From Conchocele bisecta (Eukaryota > Mollusca > Bivalvia > Lucinida > Thyasiridae), in NCBI GenBank assembly GCA_029237695.1, contig CM055274.1, positions 72,034,828-72,098,827 of the forward strand: a stretch of 64,000 bases of DNA, in the 5' to 3' direction. Every line of letters starts with the position of its first letter. Position 1 is the stretch's first letter. A program made the position numbers and the translations under genes. Of the stretch, positions 17,939-27,422 are shown one piece after another. The notes below the pieces were generated by a model. That model was not told where the DNA came from, searched no databases, and worked only from the letters and a program-made list of their open reading frames with translations.

Positions 17939-18313
17939 CTATCACGCGCGGACGTATAGAATTCTACAAAATCAAATTAAACATACATGTTTTTTTTTTT
18001 CCTGAAAATAATTAATTCGGTGGATATTTTTTCCGGCGCATTATCGGGTGGCTATTTCGTTGGGTAGCCGAAACCAGTACAGATTTGCCACGGATTTTCT
18101 ATTTCTGGCGTATATAACCTATGAGATTTATCTGTTCAATTGGACCTCTTTTCAACTTATGTATTTATGACACCGATTGTCACGATTTGCTGTCGGGTGA
18201 CAATTTCCTCGTTAACCAATTTTGGAGTTTTTCGGGGGTGGTGGGGGTAGTATATAGGGTGGGGAAATGATACCACCGTTAGGTGGTATCATTTTGACTC
18301 CCTATATACTACT
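17900..18313 (-). repeat. Right terminal inverted repeat of the Polinton-like element
   Basis: Inverted copy of 3450-3867. It overlaps the final 12 or so codons of the zinc-finger gene (17669-17938) and ends ..CTATATACTACT at 18313, immediately followed by the duplicated target GTATG. Confidence 0.9.
18247..18312. repeat. Nested terminal palindrome, right tip
   Basis: The arms GTAGTATATAGGG (18247-18259) and CCCTATATACTAC (18300-18312) enclose an 11-bp inner stem ATGATACCACC / GGTGGTATCAT. It is the inverted counterpart of 3451-3516, and here the inner stem is perfect. Confidence 0.85.
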
Positions 18314-18320
18314 GTATGTA

Positions 18321-19742
18321 TACTAGCGGAAAAAAGTAACTGTGTATGGTTATCATGTTCATGAAAACATAATTTCAAGATATAAAAAGATAAAACGATC
18401 AGATAGCATTGTTTATCGGGCAATTCTGCAAAACTTCAATTCATTTAAAATGTCACAGCATCCGCCAGTTCATTGGTATTGTGGATGAAAGTCACGGGGG
18501 TCAAAAACCAGTTCACAAAGTTAATAGCGCGTATGGCCACCTTTGCGTCGATGCAGGCACCGTCGCCTCATAGAGGCTACCAAATTGTTGAAGAATGCCT
18601 GGGGAATGCCGTTGCATCTCATCCCGGACGTGATTAATTGGTGCAAGATCGGGTGAGACTTCATGCCACTGCAATACAACGATGTTCTGCTGCGCTAGAA
18701 AATCCCTTACGACCCGAGCGACGCGAGGTCTAGCGTTGTATAGTTGAAGCGCGATGTGACGGTGCTGTCCTTGCCCAAATGGGATGACATGAGCCTGGAT
18801 AATTACGTCACGGTAGCGTACGGCGTTCAAATTGCCATCGATACCCACAAAAGCTGTTCGTCCAGTTAACATGATGCCACCTCAAACCATGACACTGCCT
18901 CCAACAAATGCACGTCGCTCCGCAACACAGGCGTCAATAAAACGTTCTCAAACACGACGATAGATTCTTGAACAGCCGTCGCTGCCATCTAAGTGAAACA
19001 TGGACTCGTCCGTAAACATAATACCCGCCCAGTCTCGGCGATTAAAGCGCAAGTGTCTTCTACACCAAGCCAGACGTGATACACGGTGGCTTCTTAGCAA
19101 AACTGGACGGAAAGTCGGACGTCGCGGATGGATTCGCCGTTCACGTATCGATTCCGTACAGTTCTGGGGCTGATGGCACGCAATCCAGGCATGGTCCGCG
19201 CTGTCAGACTTGCCGTTTGGAAGCAATTCCTGAGGTGCACGAGTCTGGTATGATTGTCCTGCTGTCGTGACGTCACGCGGGGACGACTTGCACGTGGTCG
19301 GTCTCTGACATTACCAAATTGTTGAATACGTCTCCACAAAGCCTGAATCGTGTGTGGACACCAAATTGCGTAGCAACAGCGCGATGGAGCATACCATCCT
19401 GGATCATACCAATTGCGCGAAGGCGGTCATTTTCATTTAGCCTGGGCATTGCCCTACGACCACTTTCAACCGAAAAACCCTGCTTTTCTGTTCCCCCGGT
19501 TGCCGAACAATGACCCGACAGTAGTAAAGTCGACAAAAGCTGGCGCAGTAAAATGTTGGGCGAAAAAAAGCGTGAAAAAACTCATGTCCAAGAAGCCAAA
19601 CAGCACGTTCAAATACGCCATTGATCCAGCGATTGTGTGTCGGTGCATTCACTGGTCAACTGTGCAAAACATCAGGCTAAAATATTGAGCGGTGTTAATT
19701 TTATTCGATTTTTTAGGTTACACTGTTACTTTTCCGCTAGTA
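18321..19742 (-). mobile_element. Tc1-like DNA transposon, decayed, copy 1
   Basis: Inverted ends TACTAGCGGAAAAAAGTAAC (18321-18340) and GTTACTTTTCCGCTAGTA (19725-19742) are flanked by TA (18319-18320, 19743-19744). About 1.42 kb. It sits immediately beyond the target duplication of the Polinton-like element. Confidence 0.85.
18513..19449 (-). pseudogene. Tc1-like transposase, inactive
   Basis: Starts at ATG 19449 (MPRLNENDRLRAIGMIQDGM, a helix-turn-helix start). It passes several frameshifts to FTDESMFHLDGSD (about 19000), where the first catalytic Asp is present, and to LQLYNARPRVA (about 18730), where the family normally has DNARP, so the second Asp is changed to Tyr. It ends in SPDLAPINHV (about 18640), where the catalytic Glu is replaced by Asn. 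Two of three catalytic residues are lost, so the enzyme is dead even apart from the frameshifts. Confidence 0.8.
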
Positions 19743-19869
19743 TATATACCAAGGGCATCGGAACAGGTCATGCAGGTCCGGCGGCTGCCGGATCAATACT
19801 TATTCATATATGAAGAAGAAACAACGGTCAGGAATGTAAATATTTTTCTGATTTTTTTATTTTTTCTCA

Positions 19870-19940
19870 AGTGTATGTCGTTACCACTCAGTTAAACCGT
19901 CTCGGCAAGACGGTTCAACTGAGTGGTAACAGTATACACT
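19870..19940. mobile_element. Hairpin MITE, family 3, copy 1
   Basis: Near-perfect palindrome: AGTGTATGTCGTTACCACTC on one side, GAGTGGTAACAGTATACACT on the other, with AACCGTCT / AGACGGTT near the centre. Other copies are at 33307-33369, 57281-57350 and a partial one at 63841-63892. Confidence 0.75.
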
Positions 19941-20504
19941 TTGGGTGGGTTGCGACGTGTAACGTTGTAGCCTCAATCAGATGCAGGTGTTAACTTTGGT
20001 GTGAAAATATTCTCACTTGAGTGTTATTTGACAACACGTGTGTTTCGATTTCAATGTGTTTTTATGTGAATGACATTTAAACATCTGGTAGTTGTACTAA
20101 CAATGCACCTGAATGATTGACAGTTTGATGACAGGAGGTGACGATAGTTTATGTCTGTAAAGTAAGCCATATAAATATCGGCCAAATGTAATCATTTGGT
20201 CCACCGGTTTATCTTGCGCCGCATTAGACCCTGGCATTTTCCAAAATTTGTGACACTACCAAATGTCAAGGATTGCATCAATCTACTTCAATCCCATTGG
20301 ATGTTATTCTTGATTCGATTCGACTAATATTTAAGGGTGGGAATTGGCTCGAACACCTTCCATACCCGGTAATACCTTGATAATTTCTAGTCCCTTAAAT
20401 ACTATTGGTTGCTGATGACGTATTCAAATGGCGCTGATCATCAGTAGGAGGAGCTTAACCAAGGGTATATAAGGCTGGTTCATTGCGACAGCCGCGCGGA
20501 GGGT
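19941..20504. other. Intron DNA, no gene
   Basis: A short block around TAAGGG.GGGAATTGGCTCGAACACCTTC (about 20330-20365) also occurs near 1710-1740, 21880 and 58855, indicating a dispersed repeat. No coding sequence seen. Confidence 0.45.
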
Positions 20505-20722
20505 GGCCGGATTAGCTTAGTAGTTAGAGCGTCGGACTCCGGAACGGGAGACCCCGGGTTAGATTCCTACCTCGACCGTTGCGAATGATCGATTCGGCGT
20601 GTCCTTGGGCAAGACAACTTCGTGCTAGCATAGTCCTTTCGGATGGGGACTTAAATAGTCGGTCCCGACATGCAAGGTCATCGAGCCAGTGCCGTCGTTA
20701 AATAAAAGCATTTACATTTACG
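20505..20722 (+). repeat. tRNA-derived SINE
   Basis: The tRNA-like head has an A box (TAGCTTAGTAGTTAGAGCG) and a B-box-like GGGTTAGATTCC. The unrelated core (TGTCCTTGGGCAAGAC...) is of the kind conserved in animal SINEs, and the tail ends in AAATAAAAGCATTTACATTTA-type sequence. About 220 bp, plus orientation. Confidence 0.65.
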
Positions 20723-21243
20723 GACAGCCGCGCACAACGCGAAGTAGGGAATCACAGTAAATGTTAACTTTATTTACACACTTTAGATAGCTTAATAAAC
20801 TTGTAAATTAATTGACTTATTAAGTAAGAATCTTAGATGGACTTGAGTGTTTTCCCAGCAACACATCAGAGGGCACCCGGTAGATCTCCGGACCACTATG
20901 TAGATGCTTACGGCGCCCCTGCATACATGTACACTGTTTGTTAGAAGAAGGACAGATGATTCACTGACTGAATGGTGTATGATACAGATCCTGATTCGGG
21001 TATATAGATAGTATCAGGTTTGTGTTTTAAGCGACCATACATACGCACAGATGAATAACGCGTAACAGGAACAGTAAAGTGATTACGTTACTATTTCCCT
21101 AATAATGCTATGAAAACAACAGAGAATAAAATGTCCATGAAAAGTAAAAGCCGTGGATTTTCTCTCTCTGATTTTGCTGATTTTTAAACATAATTAGGCA
21201 TCAATTTAGCCAGTTTACCATCTCTGCTACGCGTTATTCACAG

Positions 21244-21436
21244 CAGCCCGTTTCACTAAACTTCGTAAGACAAAGTTCACATTAACAGCCGATGTGGTGA
21301 ATCGTTCGTGGATTTGTTCTGATTTAATGAACACTACATGTACATGTAGGTGGAAACTGGTAGCATTAATGAACCACATTAATGTGTCAGGTGATTTATA
21401 GAAATCTGCGTACGAAGTTTAGTGAAACGGGCCCCT
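21244..21436. mobile_element. Palindromic MITE, family 1, copy 2
   Basis: Ends GCCCGTTTCACTAAACTTCG and CGAAGTTTAGTGAAACGGGC. It finishes about 10 bp from the end of host exon C, so it practically touches the splice donor. Confidence 0.75.
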
Positions 21437-21446
21437 GTGCACCTAC

Positions 21447-21624
21447 CTGCAAAGTGAGGCGAAGTATGTTGATCGTCTCCGATTTCGAGCGGCCATCCCC
21501 GGTCAGCACCTCGTACGCGTCTGTCCACTCGTTGTCGTAGACCTCCTTGTATATCTCGCTCAGCTTGGTCGGCCTGTTCGGGTCACTCAGGTCCGTCACA
21601 TCGTCACTTGTCAGCTTGCTGAGT
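21447..21624 (-). CDS. Host gene exon C, likely start of MIEAP C-terminal domain
   Basis: 178 bp, acceptor CCATTTCAG before 21624 and donor GTAGGT after 21447 (minus strand). The exon takes one base to complete the codon split from exon B (AG + A, arginine) and ends in phase 0. It reads LSKLTSDDVTDLSDPNRPTK then LSEIYKEVYDNEWTDAYEVL and ends NILRLTLQ. The RP(T)K..E.Y...Y.NEWTDA..VL pattern is what I associate with the C-terminal domain of mitochondria-eating protein (MIEAP, SPATA18), a gene family expanded in bivalves. That identification is from memory of the family and should be tested. MIEAP acts in mitochondrial quality control. Confidence 0.7.
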
Positions 21625-22989
21625 CTGAAATGGCACTCTAACTTACAGTGAAACCTCTCTAAACCGGAAATCCTGAGAGGTCCCCAGGGTGTCCGGTTTA
21701 TAGAGGTTTCACTAACTGTAAATCAGGTAGTTGATCATTCTGAGCCATATATGTGTGTTATTCGATCATGAACAGACATTATTACCCATAATGACCAAGA
21801 AACTGATCAAAAATATGATCGCAGATGTGTTCTAAGTGTCCGGTTTAGAGAGGTTCTACTGTAGTGGTAACCTATATTTAAGGGTAGGAATGGGCTCGAA
21901 GACCTTCCATACGCGGACATTGAACCCATCAGGGAAGGAGGCCGAATATTGAACCCATGAACGTATGGAAGGTAATATCCGCCATAATTATATTAGGCTT
22001 GATGCTTGCTTGCTGATGACATTCTAAGTTCTATCCCTCTTATTACAATTCTATGTGGCTTGATGTTTGCTGACTGGTGCCATTACAACTTACTTTCATG
22101 TTATTTTATTCGTCATTCGTGTTTGTGACATTTGAAAACTTCTTGGTTGTAGTCTAAATTGCATGTGCATTTGGCTTGATGCTGTATCCATTCGCACTGT
22201 TTCAATGCGTTTGTGTCGATTACATTCTAAGTGACATCCGGAGTTCCATTATTGATTATTGCATCGCTGTTTTGCCATGCGTTTTGTTACCTCGATAAGC
22301 TACGCCCCTTGACAACAACAATTGCAACAGTAATTTGGGAACAACCATTATGACGCCAGGTGCGCTGCTAAAACTTAAAATAGTTCTCCCTAAAATGATT
22401 TTATATGCTGGTAGTCCTACAATGCGTTGCTCTCTAAATTGGTTCCATGTCCCTAGCGGTGTTGATGTAGATTGATTCCGCCTTTTCTGTTGCGCCATGT
22501 TTAGGTTAAAAGACACCAAATGGTTTTTTACTGTATAATTTAACCGAATCCCAGCCAGTCTTTCCTACTTTCACTATTCGTATGGATGTTGTGGGACCAA
22601 CCTCGTCATGTCCCCCAATATTGTTTACATTATTTGGCCACGGAAACTCTGTTTACATCATGTGACAAACAGGCTCATTTTTTCTTTTGAATGCTTCAAA
22701 TATGCTGAAAACTGGTGTTAAAAAAAACCCCTTTTCTAACCTTAAAACCTAGAGTGTACATGCCAGGTTATAATATAGGGAGACATCTTTTTATTCTTTC
22801 AATCTGACATTTTTCTGGCAAAATGATTACCATTACCAGACGTACTAATTGACATTATTATACTTTTTATATCAAACGCGAAATGCCAGTTTGATATCAG
22901 GGGTGATAACCGTGGTTCCTTAAAATGATAACGGAAGCAACTATTTATTCCATTTATTTATTATTTGATGTCCAATATCATACTTTATG
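21625..22989. other. Intron with interspersed repeat
   Basis: 21640-21860 has two inverted blocks around CTCTAAACCGGA and TCCGGTTTATAGAGGTTTCAC (a short palindromic repeat). 22504-22740 carries a dispersed repeat (CTACTTTCACTATTCGTATG, CCCCCAATATTGTTTACATT), found inverted at 28196-28450 and again at 62090-62420. No coding exon seen. Confidence 0.5.
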
Positions 22990-25512
22990 ATATGAGCCGC
23001 GTCGCGAGAAAACCTGTTTTCAGGAGTCTGACGACGTCACAAGATATGACGTCGTGAACTTATCTGACGTAATTTCAGCCGAGATTTCCAATTATCGAAG
23101 TTTGTCAGACCGTCATGTTAGGTTTGTTCCGTTGTGTTAAAGTTATCTCACGAACAGAATATATCTATAACCGGGCGTATGTGTGTGAAAAAAAACGAAA
23201 CAGTCTTCGATCTGTCATGGATCCTGTCTGAGAATGTATTGGATGAATGTTAGACTGCCGTACTAACAACGGTCGTACGATCGAAATCCACCATTTTTAT
23301 TCGAAACGGGCACATCTTATATTATGTTTTTATTAACAATAATGGCGTAAGAGTAATTTTCTTGTATTACTTTTGCTACTGATATCACATATAAAAATGT
23401 TTGTCTGTTATTGATATGTGTTTTTTATGTTCCGTTATTTTGACATATAATATTTCCTTTGACACAGTTTGCAGATAACTGTCCACATTAACCATGTTAA
23501 CTGCTATCGACCACCATTTACAGGTGAAAATTCTGTGTAAGCTACATTTTTCATTTACATACAGATGTTCGGCAGCATATTTGTAGACCGTTGTAGCCTG
23601 GGCCCGGTTTCCCGCACAACTATATGTTTCAGATCTGGTTAACTCGACGCGAATTTTCAGTTTATTGCTCAATTCTTTCATTCTAATATACATGTAATGT
23701 ATACAATTAACATTTAGCGCAACCTTTACCTGCAAAAACAACAAAGCCATAGATGTTACGATGTCTCATCTGTGCATATGCACCGTCTGATCAGAACATG
23801 GGATGTCCGCCATTCAGTCACTAGGGAATCCTTTCTCGATTACCGACATGATATGTATCGCCGATCTTACATTTATTGCAGATGTTGTAAGGTCCGTTTT
23901 TTTCAGCAGGTGGTCCAAGTACAGCTGTAAGCGGGACGATGTCGTGAACATTCGACATTTATGTTGTCTGAATATGAAAAGCTTAAATCTGAATGCACAC
24001 TGACGTGTGTGTCATATTAATATAAGAAATAGATACGGTGGGATGATATTTCAAGGCAACATATGTTGGAGACATTAGTATCATGGAAAGTGATCTGCAC
24101 CACTTGAGGATATTTTTATTTTTTTGCAAAATGACCACCTTTTCTGCATAATGGAAGTCTCAAACTTAACATGAAACAGTTCATTTCAGTTACTTAGAGG
24201 GTTAAGTGTTAATCGTTAAAGGTTGTAGCAGCATTGTCAATGAACAAATAGCAGTATGGACAAACTTTTAAAAATCTAATATCATATCCATAGGAATCTT
24301 CGGAATGTCAAATACTTGGTGGATTAACTGTGCAGTTGGTCATATACATGCACAGACGGACGGATGGATTGACGCATCCACACATGCACAACGTGTGATT
24401 ACTGGCATTTAACTCATTTAATTTATGAAGTATCTCCCCTATGTATCACAGTATATTATAGTACACATATGAAGTAAAATAAAATACAAAGTCCTCGGAT
24501 TTTTATCAAATACAATAGTGTGTATTTTGATAATATAAATAGGAAATTTGCATTATGGAAAGCAAAAAAAGATATAAAACTTCCTGAAACATCATCAGGG
24601 CCGTAACCAGAAAGCCAAAAACGAGGAGGCAGTGATCATGCACCCCCCCCCTCCACCCACACACGGAAAGAAAATTACGAGTATTTATTATGAAATCTAA
24701 AACATATTTACAAATATAGCAGATTCTGATGACACGGCTCGTTATGACATGGCTCACCTGTGTCTACACGGTTTTGTTGAAACTTTCGAATTAACTCGGG
24801 TTACCACATCTTTGACACACTTCCTGGTGTTGTTTCTGTATTAACACAGCTCGTGTGCAAGGTATGTGGATGAGGATGTGATAAATTAAGTTGGATCACG
24901 TTTTTTTTTTGTATGAATAATATCGTCTAGCATTGCAGGATCCGGATTCGGATACGGATAACAAAACGTCTGATCGAATATCAACATGATTAATGGAAGA
25001 CACTATTTTTAGTTGAAATTAACATGAATATAAGACACACTACACTTATTTTCACGACCATGACTATTTGAAAAGCATAATAAAGGGGATTGAATAAATG
25101 CTGTTTATATCTGAAGTAACCTAATATGTTATACCTGAAGTAGCCTAATATTAGTCTCAACAGCAACGAGAATTTTAAAATCGAAGTCGCTGTCGGTGCA
25201 GCTGAATTGATTGTGTCCATTTTTACAGTATATATGCGACGTAACCAACGACACGGACATGTCCATTATGATTGCAATGCTTGTTATGACAACTGTGTAG
25301 TCTAACTAAAGCCAATATTGAAGCGCATCGTAAATAAATCAGAGATTTAATCAGATACAATACCGAATCTACTTAGCGTGGACGCCGCCATTTTGCTTTG
25401 AATCGCGTCACTGGATTTGTGACACATAGCGAGGGAATGACGTCAAAACATGACGTCACGCACGTTCAAGCAATTACGTTTAGTATGCGGTATAAATTAA
25501 ATACATGATTAG

Positions 25513-27052
25513 TACGGGGCGCCATGCAGGACAGGTTAATTATGTGTACAAAATTGAGTTTTGTAACACTAAAAATCACAAAATTCAGTTCTGTGTCACA
25601 AAATTCAATTCTGTGTCACAAAATTCAATTCTGTCAATTCTGTGTCACAAAATTCAATTCTGTGTCACAAAATTCAATTCTGCATACGTTTCGTATACAA
25701 AATTCATTTTTATTATAAAGGATTCAATTTTGTAAGACAGAATTGAGTTTTGTGAAGAAAATTCAGTTTTGTAGGACAGAATTCATTTTTGTCCACAAAA
25801 ATTAGTTTGCGTAGGATAGTCTATGTCATCTCTACGTTGATTGGTTTGAGATCGGTCTTAGTCCATTTTACTAGATGGTGGAGTACACTTGCAGGTTTAA
25901 ATATTTCAATGCGAAAACATAACCCAATATATCAATATTTATACTTCTTTATGGACAGTAATTTTGGTTATATTATGATTTACAAAATGAGTGGTCACAC
26001 CATATAAGCATATATACTTTGAAGGAGAAATAAGAACTATATTCAGAATTTTCCCTCAATTATGTAAACAGGGTCAAACATAAAGTATGCCGGGACATAG
26101 CTAGACCTGAGAGCATGGCCATATATAGAGAATACCAGGCTAGTGTATTTTGATATCAAGTTTATCAGGCAAGGCTAGGAAACGCGTAGGAATTCCGAGG
26201 CTTGTCGAGGAATTCCTACCGTTTCCGAGCCGAGCCTGATAAACTTGATATTAAAATACACTAGCCTGGTATTCTATTTATCAGGTAACGTTTTATGCTC
26301 GAAAATGACATTAGATGACGTCGTATTCTAACAGTAGATCTAACCTTGTGAAACAAATAGTATTGGATCTGTGTCTACTAGTTGCGAAGTTACGTGTTCG
26401 CAACTATGTGTCTACATGCATTATTTACAGTATACACCATCTTAGTATCCATGGTATCTACACAAATACTACAAATGGTTTCCTCAAATGGCCCAATACA
26501 CACATTCTGTTTATAAACACAGACAGCAGTCAGAACACAGGCCACAGCGCGTGTATTATTGATTTAACTGGGGCAGATGTACCTTGCGATACACACTAAA
26601 TGACGTCAGTACTCGCGGGAGATCTACATGTACATGAATTATGTGTACAATTATAACGCAAATGAGTTTAAATACGAATGGGTTTGTCAACGTTTGACTG
26701 TTTGGAGATAGTTGAAGCAAAATGGCAGAATGAGAAATGAATCATCGACATTGAATGTGTAGATCGGCGACCGTGACACATTTCTCCAGTGCAGTTTCTG
26801 ACCAATGGTAGTCCTTCTTACATGCGTGTGCAGAATTGACAGAATTGAATTTTGTGACACAGAATTGAATTTTGTGGCACGAAAGTGAATTTTGTGACAC
26901 AGAATTGAATTCTGTGGCACATAATTGAATTTTGTGACACAGAATTGAATTCTGTGGCACAAAAGTGAATTTTGTGACACAGAATTGAATTTTGTGGCAC
27001 AAAAATGAATTTTGTTGACAAAATTGAGCCATGTCCCACTTGGCGCCCCGTA
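25513..27052. mobile_element. Foldback transposon with tandem-repeat arms, 5-bp target duplication
   Basis: Ends TACGGGGCGCCA and TGGCGCCCCGTA are flanked by ATTAG (25508-25512 and 27053-27057). Next to each end lies an array of units of about 20 bp, ACAAAATTCAATTCTGTGTC on the left (25546-25800) and its complement on the right (26825-27025), so the arms are inverted tandem arrays. The centre holds a 147-bp hairpin. No transposase frame seen. Confidence 0.75.
26129..26275. repeat. Long hairpin in the centre of the foldback element
   Basis: Arms of about 60 bp starting AGAATACCAGGCTAGTGTAT and ending ATACACTAGCCTGGTATTCT, with further pairing (TATCAAGTTTATCAGGC / GCCTGATAAACTTGATA) and a GGAATTCC centre. 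Confidence 0.8.
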
Positions 27053-27054
27053 AT

Positions 27055-27177
27055 TAGTGCCGTAGAATATAAAATATATTCGGTTTCGTCCCGACAACTT
27101 TATAGGGGCTCGCTAAAGCTCGCCCCAATAAAGCTGTCTAAGGCTCAACCGAATATATTTTATATTCGACGGCACTA
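27055..27177. repeat. Second hairpin just right of the foldback element
   Basis: TAGTGCCGTAGAATATAAAA at the left pairs with the inverse complement ending ..TTTTATATTCGACGGCACTA, arms about 31 bp. The loop contains a weaker inverted pair around GGGGCTCG / CGCCCC. Confidence 0.75.
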
Positions 27178-27422
27178 ACCATGTATTTACTATATATACT
27201 GTAACGTCGTTTGACGTGGCTTTTACGTGACATCTCATTTGCTCAAACGACCTGCATAGTGGCGTTGTATTAACTATAATATCTTAATGAATATTTGCAG
27301 ATATCATAATCAAATAAAAAGCATTCAATTCATCATACAAATACCATTGTCATAGTAACAAAATGTTAATTTTTTGACCAAGAATTTCCCGAAGACAGGT
27401 TTTCTCGCGAAGCGGCTCATAT

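Larger units (their letters stand above)
3450..18313. mobile_element. Polinton/Maverick-adintovirus-like element, endogenous, decayed
   Basis: A 14,864-bp unit bounded by inverted terminal repeats of about 415 bp that begin AGTAGTATATAGGGAGTC and end with its complement. It is flanked by the 5-bp duplication GTATG (3445-3449 and 18314-18318). Polinton ends conventionally read AG...CT with a short duplication of about 6 bp made by a retroviral-type integrase. Recognised hallmark genes are a DJR-type major capsid protein, an FtsK/HerA-type packaging ATPase, a retrovirus-like integrase and a protein-primed DNA polymerase B, with about ten accessory genes. Coding blocks look more GC-rich than the host introns. 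Several genes carry stops and frameshifts, and integrase and polymerase are both truncated at one junction near 14172, so this copy cannot move by itself. No adenovirus-type protease was recognised. Confidence 0.9.
22990..27422. mobile_element. 4.4-kb element with short terminal inverted repeats
   Basis: Left end ATGAGCCGCGTCGCGAGAAA (22992-23011) and right end, read on the other strand, ATGAGCCGCTTCGCGAGAAA (27420-27401) match over about 30 bp with three mismatches. No transposase was found, so it is non-autonomous or a decayed DNA transposon. A foldback transposon is nested at 25513-27052. The target duplication cannot be fixed because the flanks are themselves palindromic (AT/AT). Confidence 0.6.

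Noticed and set aside
18314..18318. 6-bp target duplication as in typical Polintons
   Set aside because: Only 5 bp (GTATG) match on both sides. The sixth base differs in either direction.
23385..23750. 121-codon minus-strand frame in the 4.4-kb element
   Set aside because: No recognisable domain, low-complexity AT-driven composition and no splice or promoter support.
25546..25690. CRISPR-like run of 20-bp repeats
   Set aside because: There are no unique spacers of constant length, units abut directly, the same array occurs inverted at 26825-27025, and the context is eukaryotic. It is a transposon arm.
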